DNA of 41,069 nucleotides from Bacteroidota bacterium (GTDB lineage: Bacteria; Bacteroidota; Bacteroidia; B-17B0; Aurantibacillaceae): contig JACDDR010000008.1 in the NCBI GenBank assembly GCA_013816895.1, positions 1 to 41,069 of the forward strand. Direction: 5' to 3'. Below, piece by piece: positions 7,800 through 15,941 of the stretch. The translations under genes and the position numbers were made by a program. The notes under the pieces are model-generated. The model worked only from the letters and a program-made list of their open reading frames with translations. It did no database searches and had not been told where the DNA came from. Positions within the stretch are counted from its first letter, which is position 1, and every line of letters starts with the position of its first letter.

Positions 7800-9863
7800 C
7801 TAGTCTTCCTTAATTATTTTTTTTAGAATTTTTTTATCACCCGAAATTATTTCCACCAAATAAATTCCGGGAGATAATTGAGCGGTTGAAATATTATTTT
7901 CATTTGAAACTTCTGATAAAAGCTGTCCCTGCACACTATAAATTTTTATTTCAGTAACATTAAAATTATCGGATACATGTAAAATATCTTTTACAGGATT
8001 AGGATAAATTTCCATGCTTCCCGAATAAACTGTTTCTTTCTGAGATGTAGCTATTGCAGTAAAAAAATATTCCCATACATCCTGAAACATTATAATTCTT
8101 TTAGCTGAGGACACAATAGTTTCGAAGGGAAAAGTAATGTACACTAACTTACCAGGAACTGAACCCGCTGTAAACATTCCTGAATAGGCTACACCAGCAA
8201 TGTTACTTCCGGCATTCGTAAATTTAATACAGGCAGAACTTCCATTCATCGGTGAAATAACATCCGGATAATCTACATTATAAGTGCCGTTGCTTCCATT
8301 ATCAAAAACACAGGTATCATTAAACTGGAACACATTAGCGGAAGGATCTTTAATTGTTTTATACCAGGTTGAGGCCTGGCTGTTAGGAGCATCTGCAGCG
8401 TAAGACGCCATCAGGTAATTGTTATAGAAACTTTTGTCAGCTGCCGTTCCGTTATTATCAAGGTCCCACCCTACTTCCGATCCGCTAACAAATAATTTTC
8501 CACCCTGTTTTAAATAGGTGCTCACAACCGTTTGTTCCGAAGCGTTGAACGTTTCGTTAGCAGTGCTTTCCTTTCCGAGAATCCAGTCAGCGGATTTATA
8601 AACCGTGAGATTAACCAATCCATCAGTGAGTGCTTCATTTGTAGCCGATGAAAAATAATGCTGGTTTGAATAGGCCGCGCCCGCGTGTTGTCTTACAAAA
8701 TCCAATGTATTTCCCGTTACGTTCCGGTCAAAACCATTTACGATTAAGAGCGAATCCTGATAAGAACAAGGAACTCCGGCCAATAGTTCGGAGGTGCCCG
8801 AGGTTACAGAATACGTGGCGTTGTAGGCAGCGATCTTAATAAAATAGATTTGTCCGGCAGAAAGCGTGGTAAGTGTAAGATTATTTTTCGCAAGTGTTTG
8901 AGTTGCGAATGTTGTTCCGTTTGTACTTGAATAAATTTTATAATGCGTAACATCCACGTCGTTCTTCACTTTAATTTCCAGCGTGTTATTTGTTTTATTA
9001 ATAACAGCAAATGATTGGGGTGTGTTTAAAAATGAAACAGTATTTCCATACGGATACTGCGGAGGATTTATAACCCCTTCATCACTTAACATCGGGTTAA
9101 GACTGCCCGTGAGCAATGCCTTGATGGTAGTAGGCGAACCGTTATACACAACGGCATTCTGGATTAACCGGATGCCATGACTGTAATCCATATAGGTATC
9201 TGCATGAACATTGGTCATCGGCTGAATAGGATTGCCAACACTGGTGTGCCAGCCGTAAATAATAACGCGGTTGGCTGTGGAATAAATGAGATTAGAAATG
9301 ATCACGTCCTTCTTGTCTCCCGCTACTAACGTTCCTAAAGAGTAAGGAGGAATAAATCCATTGCGTTGATTTTTTACCATACCATTGTGTTGTGCAAAGG
9401 CCTGAACGGTTGTCATGGTGCCGCTTGCAGGAATGGTTAAGGGACTCATGGTAAGAGTAGCCTGCGCGTAAATATCATTCACCATTTTACGTGTTGGCAG
9501 CGTACACCCTAAGCTGTCGGCAATTTTAGTGGCGAGCATGGGCGACATCGGGCAAAGAAAATAATCCGCATCCGAACCGATCGCAAGGTAATCCGGAAGA
9601 ACATAATAAGTTACTGATTTTGGAAATCCGCCGATGAGTGCGGTACCTGTAACAGGTGTTAACGTACGCGAAAAATCGGGAACGTTACCGCTGATGACTT
9701 CATTATAAATGCTGTTTTCCCGCGCCGTTAAGCTTAGAGCGGCGATTTGAGCCGTGTATTGCGAACCCGTTAGCATGGAGGGTAACCTTGGCGGAACGTT
9801 AAGATATTGCGCTTTTCCAAGGAAGGAAAGGACTATTGAAATTATAGAAAAGAAGTATTTCAT
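7800..9863 (-). CDS. Secreted T9SS protein with FN3 domain, function unknown
   Basis: A 687-residue protein: signal peptide (1-18, GKAQ), a region I do not recognise (about 20-270) with the distinctive stretches CTLPTRKMV and MDYSHGIRL, an FN3-like domain (about 280-360), and a region (about 370-595) with VNGFDR and GGKLFVSGSE that resembles the ligand/amidotransferase-like domain of Bacteroidota proteins annotated as xanthan-lyase-like. It ends in a T9SS type A sorting domain (about 617-687, IYPNPVKD then GIYLVEI). It is probably surface-exposed or released. No catalytic assignment is possible by eye. It lies 28 bp downstream of the beta-propeller gene on the same strand, so they may be co-transcribed. 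Confidence 0.85.
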   Translation of the reverse strand: MKYFFSIISIVLSFLGKAQYLNVPPRLPSMLTGSQYTAQIAALSLTARENSIYNEVISGNVPDFSRTLTPVTGTALIGGFPKSVTYYVLPDYLAIGSDADYFLCPMSPMLATKIADSLGCTLPTRKMVNDIYAQATLTMSPLTIPASGTMTTVQAFAQHNGMVKNQRNGFIPPYSLGTLVAGDKKDVIISNLIYSTANRVIIYGWHTSVGNPIQPMTNVHADTYMDYSHGIRLIQNAVVYNGSPTTIKALLTGSLNPMLSDEGVINPPQYPYGNTVSFLNTPQSFAVINKTNNTLEIKVKNDVDVTHYKIYSSTNGTTFATQTLAKNNLTLTTLSAGQIYFIKIAAYNATYSVTSGTSELLAGVPCSYQDSLLIVNGFDRNVTGNTLDFVRQHAGAAYSNQHYFSSATNEALTDGLVNLTVYKSADWILGKESTANETFNASEQTVVSTYLKQGGKLFVSGSEVGWDLDNNGTAADKSFYNNYLMASYAADAPNSQASTWYKTIKDPSANVFQFNDTCVFDNGSNGTYNVDYPDVISPMNGSSACIKFTNAGSNIAGVAYSGMFTAGSVPGKLVYITFPFETIVSSAKRIIMFQDVWEYFFTAIATSQKETVYSGSMEIYPNPVKDILHVSDNFNVTEIKIYSVQGQLLSEVSNENNISTAQLSPGIYLVEIISGDKKILKKIIKED

Positions 9864-9891
9864 ACCAGGAACATAAAAGTAAAGAAATTAA

Positions 9892-12309
9892 TCAGCGATA
9901 AATAACCTTTGCACCTTTTGTTTTATGAATGAAAGTATCTAAATCGATTAATTTATTGTTTTCATCCCGCAGCAGGTTTTTATTTGAAATGATGAGCGTG
10001 CTGCCTTTCTTCAACTCAATTACTGAGCCATTCGTAAGAATTAATTTATTCTCAAGTATTAATATTTTTTTTCTTGCGACAATTAATTTTCCATCGATTT
10101 TAAAAGGCTCTTTTACTATCTGATTGCTTTTTATTTCTGTGATCTTATTTAAACCAATTACCGGAGTTGTTTGCCATACGCCCCTTCCGTATGTAGCAGC
10201 AACAAGGGTGTTGTTCGCGTAGTTGAAGGAAAGATCATTGACCATCACTGCAGGTAATCGATAGTTATTACCATTAAGCTTTTTCCATATCACCGTATCT
10301 TTATCCAGACTCGAATAATAGACGCCGTCGTCACAGCCAATGTATGTAAGACCACTGAATTTATCAGTTAAGATTTTATTAATTCCAACAGGGGGAAGAT
10401 TACTGTTTATTTTTTTTACGTCACAGCGGTTCGAATCGGGGTAATAATACGCCATGAATAATAATGTATTCGACTGATCAAACACATCCCTGGCGGCAAA
10501 ACAAAACCGCACCGGCTCAGACTCTATTACTTCTATTGCACTAACTTCAAACCACCGGCAGATTTCAAGAGTTTGAAAACTAACAAGAGGTGTAATGTCT
10601 TTCCATTCAGGACTTGCAGCGTTAATGTTTTCAGAAAAAAATATTTTCCCGATATTTTCTTTTGAAGACCAGTTAGGATTTGCGTAAGCTATAATCGCGC
10701 ATTTTTTTTCGCCAAACGACATGCATTTAATTGAATTGTTTCTTCGTGTTTCGTTATCATATTTCACAACAGGCATTTCCGTAAATTTTGAAAATACAGA
10801 CTCTCCTTTCCCGATTTTGTATTTATTTATCCGCCAGATATTCTGGTACCCTGCATAAACAAATGAATCTTTTAACTCCAGCGGCCTTCGCGTTTCGCAT
10901 TGCGATTCATTTACCTGAAGATATACATCCTGCTTTGTTTTCAGGTTATGGTAAAAAAGACTGGGCGGATTACATTCAATAATTCCTGAATATTTATCCA
11001 GCGCAAGTCCAAGGTAACCGTCACCACAACTATACATTGTATTGATATTGTTTTCCGCAGTAAGAATAAATCCACCGTTATCCTGCACACCACCAACAAT
11101 CAACAATGAATCGTCCTGCGCCACGCTTGCTCCCCAGAACTGGTTAACGTTAAGTCCATTCCCGTTAAGGTTAATCCAGTTTACACCCTCAGTAGTGTCA
11201 AGACGCGATAAACCGCCATCATTGGCAATAACGAGCACATCGTTTTTTCCACGGCGCGTGCTTTGTGAAAGCATAAGTCCGCGCACATCGGCATGCGTGT
11301 TTCTTCCATTATAGGCTCCTATTTTTTCAAATGTTTTACCACCGTCCCTGCTTCTCGAAATTTCAGTCAAGCACACATAAATAATAGTTGTATCCACCTG
11401 GTTCACGCCCATTTCAAGGTTCCAGAAAGATCCTCCAAAAGTGTGATTAATTGGCACCGTGTTAAGTATGGAATATTTTTCGCCATTATAAAAAGTAACA
11501 AAAACATCACCTGTTCCCAAAGCAGCATAAAACTTACCTTTGAATTTCTGTTGTTGGATCGTTGCGACTTCAATACGTTCTGCTTTCACGTCTTTTGGAG
11601 TAATGTCCTCTATCTTTCCACCATAAGTATTGCACACGAAAAGTTTTGGTTCGTAAAAATTATAGGTCCGGGTGCATATATAAAATTTGCCCGGTTCAAA
11701 AGGAGCGAACTCCGCATCACAAATTGAGATGGAGGTATTGGTAGTATCTATCGGCAGTGCTATTTTTTCAAAGGTATTCCATTCGTCACGTGTAATAAAC
11801 AGTTCTCGCGCAGTGTAGGCAAGCATTTCAGAAGGATTTTGAGGATTGGCGACAAGGCCTTCCATCATAAATAAATTTTTCTTCCGGGCCTTCGGTCCCA
11901 CCTCCTGCCAGTTTTTTCCACCATCGTAAGTTTTTAAAATGCCGTTTCCGTATCCTGTTGCCAATCCGCTGTTGTGTCCGGTTGCAACATAAATTATTTT
12001 GTTGGAGGCATTGGGCTTCACCACAATATCTGAGATGCCGTAACTCATTCCGTTATAGGTGTCCGAAATATTTTCCCAATCCGGAACCGCGGCATTTGCA
12101 TTCGTTGTTTTAAACAAGCCACCACTGCAACTCCCGGCCAGTACAAATGAAGAATTTAAAGGATCAACCCATACGGATTTAATTAAACCTTTTACCTGCC
12201 CCGATGATTCTTTGGGGCCAACGTACTTCCACTGTCCACCGAGATCCTGCGCCCGTGACCTGAAGAAAAACAGGGAAATAAACAGGGATAAAACAACGAT
12301 GGATTTCAC
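9892..12309 (-). CDS. Exported BNR/sortilin-like beta-propeller protein
   Basis: An 805-residue protein with a signal peptide (1-20, ending SRAQ). It has several BNR/Asp-box-like motifs, such as TYDGGKNWQEVG near residue 130 and SRDGGKTFEKIG near 320, the hallmark of exo-sialidase, sortilin (VPS10) and related propellers. Two propellers probably fill residues 25-700. The C-terminus (about 715-805) is rich in beta strands and charged residues but lacks the YPNP motif of type A T9SS domains. Asp-boxes alone do not imply sialidase activity. The ATG is only 52 bp from the divergent glyS start. Confidence 0.82.
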   Translation of the reverse strand: MKSIVVLSLFISLFFFRSRAQDLGGQWKYVGPKESSGQVKGLIKSVWVDPLNSSFVLAGSCSGGLFKTTNANAAVPDWENISDTYNGMSYGISDIVVKPNASNKIIYVATGHNSGLATGYGNGILKTYDGGKNWQEVGPKARKKNLFMMEGLVANPQNPSEMLAYTARELFITRDEWNTFEKIALPIDTTNTSISICDAEFAPFEPGKFYICTRTYNFYEPKLFVCNTYGGKIEDITPKDVKAERIEVATIQQQKFKGKFYAALGTGDVFVTFYNGEKYSILNTVPINHTFGGSFWNLEMGVNQVDTTIIYVCLTEISRSRDGGKTFEKIGAYNGRNTHADVRGLMLSQSTRRGKNDVLVIANDGGLSRLDTTEGVNWINLNGNGLNVNQFWGASVAQDDSLLIVGGVQDNGGFILTAENNINTMYSCGDGYLGLALDKYSGIIECNPPSLFYHNLKTKQDVYLQVNESQCETRRPLELKDSFVYAGYQNIWRINKYKIGKGESVFSKFTEMPVVKYDNETRRNNSIKCMSFGEKKCAIIAYANPNWSSKENIGKIFFSENINAASPEWKDITPLVSFQTLEICRWFEVSAIEVIESEPVRFCFAARDVFDQSNTLLFMAYYYPDSNRCDVKKINSNLPPVGINKILTDKFSGLTYIGCDDGVYYSSLDKDTVIWKKLNGNNYRLPAVMVNDLSFNYANNTLVAATYGRGVWQTTPVIGLNKITEIKSNQIVKEPFKIDGKLIVARKKILILENKLILTNGSVIELKKGSTLIISNKNLLRDENNKLIDLDTFIHKTKGAKVIYR

Positions 12310-12334
12310 GTATAAATTTAATCAATTAAATGGC

Positions 12335-12342
12335 TATTTTTG
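12335..12342 (+). promoter_or_regulatory. -7 box for glyS
   Basis: TATTTTTG matches TAnnTTTG 20 bp upstream of the glyS ATG, inside the 52-bp divergent gap. No clear -33 box is visible. Its position argues for the start at 12362. Confidence 0.6.
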
Positions 12343-12361
12343 CACCAATAAATCAACCCTT

Positions 12362-13903
12362 ATGTCGCAAAAACCTGAAGATTTTTTTAAGAATATTATT
12401 TCTCACAGCAAAGAGTACGGTTATATATTTCCAAGCAGTGAAATTTACGATGGTTTAAGCGCGGTGTATGATTACGGACAAAACGGCGCCGAGCTGAAAA
12501 AAAATATCCGCGAATACTGGTGGAGAGCCATGGTTCAGCTGAACGAAAATATAGTGGGGATTGACGCCTCCATATTTATGCATCCTACTACGTGGAAAGC
12601 AAGCGGACACGTGGACGCATTTAATGATCCTTTGATAGACAATAAAGACAGTAAAAAAAGATACAGGGCGGATGTTTTAATTGAAGAACACGTTTCCAAA
12701 ATTGAAGATAAAATTGAGAAGGAAGTTGAGAAAGCGAAAAAGCGTTTCGAAAATTTTGATGAAACCATGTTTCGCTCCACAAATGCAAGGGTAGTAGAAT
12801 ACCAGAAAAAAATTGAGGAAATAAACAACCGTTTTAAAAATGCAATGAACGATGGCAATCTTGCCGAAGTAAAACAAATTATTGAGGACTGTGAAATTGT
12901 TGATCCTGTAAGCGGCAGCCGCAACTGGACCGACGTGCGTCAGTTCAACCTGATGTTCAGCACTTCAATGGGTTCTGTTGACGGTGAAGGAAATACCATT
13001 TACCTGAGACCGGAAACCGCGCAGGGAATATTTGTGAATTACCTCAATGTTCAAAAAACAGGTCGCATGAAAATTCCTTTTGGCATCGCGCAAACCGGAA
13101 AAGCGTTCAGGAATGAGATCGTAGCGCGTCAGTTTATATTCAGGATGCGCGAATTTGAACAAATGGAAATGCAGTTTTTCGTAAAACCCGGAACCGAAAT
13201 GAAATGGTATGCACACTGGAAAGAAGCGCGTTTAAAATGGCATCTGAGCCTGGGTTTAGGAAAAGAAAATTACAAATTTCACGACCACTTAAAGCTGGCG
13301 CATTATGCCAACGCGGCCTGCGATATTGAATTCCAGTTTCCGTTCGGTTTTAAAGAACTGGAAGGCATTCACTCAAGAACTGATTTTGATTTGAAACAGC
13401 ATGAACAATTCAGTGGAAAAAAATTACAGTATTTTGACCAGGAAGATAACGCGAGTTATGTGCCCTATGTTGTAGAAACATCCGTTGGCTTAGACCGGTT
13501 ATTTTTATCTATACTATCTTCTTCATTTAAGGAAGAAAAACTTGAAAACGGCGAAACGCGCGTGGTATTAAGCCTTCCGGCTCCCCTGGCGCCAATTAAA
13601 GCGGCAGTGTTTCCACTCGTGAAAAAAGACTGGCTGCCTGAGCTTTCAGAAAAAATAATTAATCTTCTGAAGTTTGATCATATTGTAACACTTGATGAAA
13701 AAGACACTGTTGGCAAACGTTATCGCCGGCAAGATGCCATTGGTACACCGTATTGCATTACGGTAGATCACCAAAGCCTTGAAGACAACACGGTAACCGT
13801 TAGAGACCGTGACACGATGAAACAGGAACGCATGAAGATAGAAGAGCTGAATAAATTTCTGGATGAAAAAGTAAGCATGAAAAGTCTGCTTACATTACTC
13901 TAA
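12362..13903 (+). CDS. glyS: Glycine--tRNA ligase (archaeal/eukaryotic-type, homodimeric)
   Basis: A 513-residue class II aminoacyl-tRNA synthetase that charges tRNA-Gly. It has an early YGFIFPSS-like motif (YGYIFPSSEIYDGL), LRPETAQGIF near residue 215, motif 2 (FRNEIVARQFIFRMREFEQ, about 249) and motif 3 (ETSVGLDRLFL, about 375), then a C-terminal anticodon-binding domain. This is the alpha2 type, not the alpha2beta2 GlyQ/GlyS type. The open frame extends upstream to 12059, but that part overlaps the divergent propeller gene. The ATG at 12362 follows a -7 box and gives a normal length. Its 3' end overlaps the convergent HIT gene by 4 bp. Confidence 0.97.
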   Translation: MSQKPEDFFKNIISHSKEYGYIFPSSEIYDGLSAVYDYGQNGAELKKNIREYWWRAMVQLNENIVGIDASIFMHPTTWKASGHVDAFNDPLIDNKDSKKRYRADVLIEEHVSKIEDKIEKEVEKAKKRFENFDETMFRSTNARVVEYQKKIEEINNRFKNAMNDGNLAEVKQIIEDCEIVDPVSGSRNWTDVRQFNLMFSTSMGSVDGEGNTIYLRPETAQGIFVNYLNVQKTGRMKIPFGIAQTGKAFRNEIVARQFIFRMREFEQMEMQFFVKPGTEMKWYAHWKEARLKWHLSLGLGKENYKFHDHLKLAHYANAACDIEFQFPFGFKELEGIHSRTDFDLKQHEQFSGKKLQYFDQEDNASYVPYVVETSVGLDRLFLSILSSSFKEEKLENGETRVVLSLPAPLAPIKAAVFPLVKKDWLPELSEKIINLLKFDHIVTLDEKDTVGKRYRRQDAIGTPYCITVDHQSLEDNTVTVRDRDTMKQERMKIEELNKFLDEKVSMKSLLTLL

Positions 13904-14301
13904 GCATTTACAAAATTTGAAGAAATTGTCCGGGCAATCTCTTCGAATTCCTCCTTTGATAATTTTAATTTTTCATTTGCAAAATTGCAGTCACTCATCG
14001 CGTTAAGTGGAATAAGGTGAACATGGGCGTGAGGCACTTCAAGGCCGATGACATGAACGGAAATTCGTTTGCAGGAAACACTTTTTTTGATAGCCTCTGC
14101 AACACGCTTACTAAACGCCATCAGGCCGAGATAGGCTTGATCATCAAGATCAAAAATATAATCTATTTCCTTTTTAGGTACAACAAGGGCATGGCCTTTC
14201 TTTAAGGGGGAGATATCAAGGAAGGCAAAATAATTTTCGTCCTCAGCAATTTTATAGCAGGGTATTTCGCCTGCAATTATTCTGGAGAAGACGCCCGCCA
14301 T
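13900..14301 (-). CDS. HIT family nucleotide-binding protein
   Basis: A 133-residue protein of the histidine triad superfamily, Hint/PKCI branch. HAHVH (His91, His93, His95) followed by LIPL is the catalytic triad. FSRIIAGEIPCYKIAEDE and KGHALVVPKK are typical N-terminal motifs. HIT proteins hydrolyse or transfer nucleoside monophosphates from phosphoramidate-type substrates. The local substrate is unknown. It starts 2 bp after the greA stop, so the two are clearly co-transcribed, an arrangement common in Bacteroidota. The stop codon overlaps that of convergent glyS. Confidence 0.95.
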   Translation of the reverse strand: MAGVFSRIIAGEIPCYKIAEDENYFAFLDISPLKKGHALVVPKKEIDYIFDLDDQAYLGLMAFSKRVAEAIKKSVSCKRISVHVIGLEVPHAHVHLIPLNAMSDCNFANEKLKLSKEEFEEIARTISSNFVNA

Positions 14302-14303
14302 TT

Positions 14304-14780
14304 TTAAATGGTTATTTCAATAATTTCAAAAGTAACTTTGCCTGCGGGAATCTGTACATCCACTTTTTCACCCACTTTTTTCCCGAGGAGTCCACGGCCG
14401 ATTGGCGAATCAACGGATATTTTCCCTATTTTAAGATCTGCTTCACTTTCAGCTACAAGAGTATATTTCATGGAGGTGCCGTTGCTTGTGTTTTTGATCT
14501 TAACTGTGGTAAGAATGCTTACTTTACTAAGATCGAGCAATGATTCATCAACCAGACGCGCGTTTGCGATAACTTCTTTTAATTTGCCAATCCTTACTTC
14601 CAGCAAACCCTGCGCTTCACGGGCAGCGTCATACTCAGCATTTTCGCTCAGGTCGCCTTTATCGCGCGCTTCCGCAACAGCTGCTGTACAACGTTTGCGT
14701 TCAATTGTTTCAAGGTAATGAAGTTCTGCCTTTAACTTTTGTAAACCTTCTTCTGTATAATATCCAACTTGCTGGCTCAT
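14304..14780 (-). CDS. greA: Transcription elongation factor GreA
   Basis: A 158-residue protein of normal GreA length. The N-terminal coiled coil (about residues 8-75) carries the acidic tip motif DKGDLSENAEYDAAR (about 40-54), which reaches into the RNA polymerase secondary channel and stimulates cleavage of backtracked RNA. The C-terminal FKBP-like domain includes ISVDSPIGRGLLGKKVGE. It is the first gene of a greA-HIT pair and sits just after a terminator ending the PorV-family gene, so it probably has its own promoter in the 14781-14800 stretch or reads through. Confidence 0.97.
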   Translation of the reverse strand: MSQQVGYYTEEGLQKLKAELHYLETIERKRCTAAVAEARDKGDLSENAEYDAAREAQGLLEVRIGKLKEVIANARLVDESLLDLSKVSILTTVKIKNTSNGTSMKYTLVAESEADLKIGKISVDSPIGRGLLGKKVGEKVDVQIPAGKVTFEIIEITI

Positions 14781-14790
14781 GGTCTATGCT

Positions 14791-14828
14791 TTTTAAAAAC
14801 AAAGAATCCCGATAATCATCGGGACTCT
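14791..14828 (-). terminator. Intrinsic terminator after the PorV/PorQ-family gene
   Basis: On the minus strand an 11-bp stem with one mismatch (core ATCCCGAT/ATCGGGA, 14803-14828) surrounds a 4-nt loop and is followed by TTGTTTTTAAAA. It lies between the 14855 stop and greA. Confidence 0.85.
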
Positions 14829-14854
14829 AATTCAAACAAAAATAGTAAAAAAAT

Positions 14855-15922
14855 TTATAAGTTCACTCTTAATCCAAAAGTGTGAGTTCCTCCGAAGGGG
14901 TTCGTAAACCTGTAGGAATAATCAAGACCAACGGTAGATTTTTTTTCATTGAAAGGAATTTCGAACGTTAAACCAGCCGCAGGTCCGGTAAATACTGTAC
15001 GTCGCGTATCTGCGCTCAGGATGCCTTTTTCAGCGTAAAATCCTGCCCTTAACATTAACATTTCTTTCCAGGCATATTCAGCGCCCACTAAAAAATTATC
15101 GTAGGTAAATGAGTTGGAAGTGTAAGTTCCGTTAAGCGTTAAGCGTTGTTTTTTGGAACGCCCGGTACTGTCTTTTGTAAGATAAAAATCATAAGAAGTT
15201 CCAATGTTTACAAGAGCCGGTAATTCAAAAGCGCCCGAACGGTTATTAACAGTTAATTCGTAGTTATTACCATATTTAACAGTAGACTGACGACTTAAAC
15301 CATCGCCTCTGTAAGTCATTTTTGGTCCCCAGTTTTTAAGAGCAATTCCGATGTGGATCTGATCGTATTTACCGGTGTGATACTGAATACCTGCATCGAT
15401 AGCAATACCGCGCGCTGATACGTTAGGAATCTGTTCGCTTATAATTTTAAAGTTGATCCCTCCGAAAATATTTTCAGAAAACATTTTCGCGTAGGACATA
15501 CTGATGTTATAAAACGTAGGGCTGTAAGTTCCTAATCCGCCTTCCGGCTGATCTTCAGTGGTAATATCAATTTTACCGCCATTGATGGAAACAATTCCCA
15601 GGCCAATGGTTCCTGTTTCGCCAATTCCCTGGGTTAAACCAAAGCTGTTGATGAAAATGTCAGTGCCTTGCAGCCAGTTGGAACGGTTAAAGATAAATTC
15701 TGTTTTGCGTGTAAAAGCGGTTCCTGCAATATTCAGGAACTGAGCTTCAAGGCCGCGCGCGCGCGCTGAGTTAGATCCAACCATTCCCGAGTTACGGGCA
15801 TAAGGATTGATCAATAACTGGCTTGCACCAGCTTGTCCCGCACGTTCAGGATTACCGGCCTCGAGCAAAGTAGAGGCAATGATGGCGGCGGATAAACCGA
15901 TATATTTTAGATTTTTAATCAT
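14855..15922 (-). CDS. PorV/PorQ-family outer-membrane protein
   Basis: A 355-residue protein with a signal peptide and an outer-membrane barrel pattern. The N-terminal mature part (AGASQLLINPYARNSGMVGSN, about residues 30-50) is typical of the PorV/PorQ (UPF0164-like) family, and the C-terminus ends in alternating aromatic strands (HTFGLRVNL). PorV carries T9SS cargo from the translocon to the attachment complex, and PorQ serves lipid linkage. Which paralogue this is cannot be decided by eye. It lies 19 bp after the 1514-residue T9SS cargo gene, so a dedicated partner role for that cargo is a reasonable inference. Confidence 0.85.
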   Translation of the reverse strand: MIKNLKYIGLSAAIIASTLLEAGNPERAGQAGASQLLINPYARNSGMVGSNSARARGLEAQFLNIAGTAFTRKTEFIFNRSNWLQGTDIFINSFGLTQGIGETGTIGLGIVSINGGKIDITTEDQPEGGLGTYSPTFYNISMSYAKMFSENIFGGINFKIISEQIPNVSARGIAIDAGIQYHTGKYDQIHIGIALKNWGPKMTYRGDGLSRQSTVKYGNNYELTVNNRSGAFELPALVNIGTSYDFYLTKDSTGRSKKQRLTLNGTYTSNSFTYDNFLVGAEYAWKEMLMLRAGFYAEKGILSADTRRTVFTGPAAGLTFEIPFNEKKSTVGLDYSYRFTNPFGGTHTFGLRVNL

Positions 15923-15941
15923 AGAGTTTCCTTCTTAAACA

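Noticed and set aside
9892..12309. Sialidase activity
   Set aside because: Asp-box motifs alone also occur in sortilin-like and other propellers, and no catalytic Arg triad could be identified.
12059..12361. Longer N-terminus for glycyl-tRNA synthetase
   Set aside because: The extension overlaps the divergent propeller gene, precedes the -7 box and is not seen in the family; the ATG at 12362 is better.
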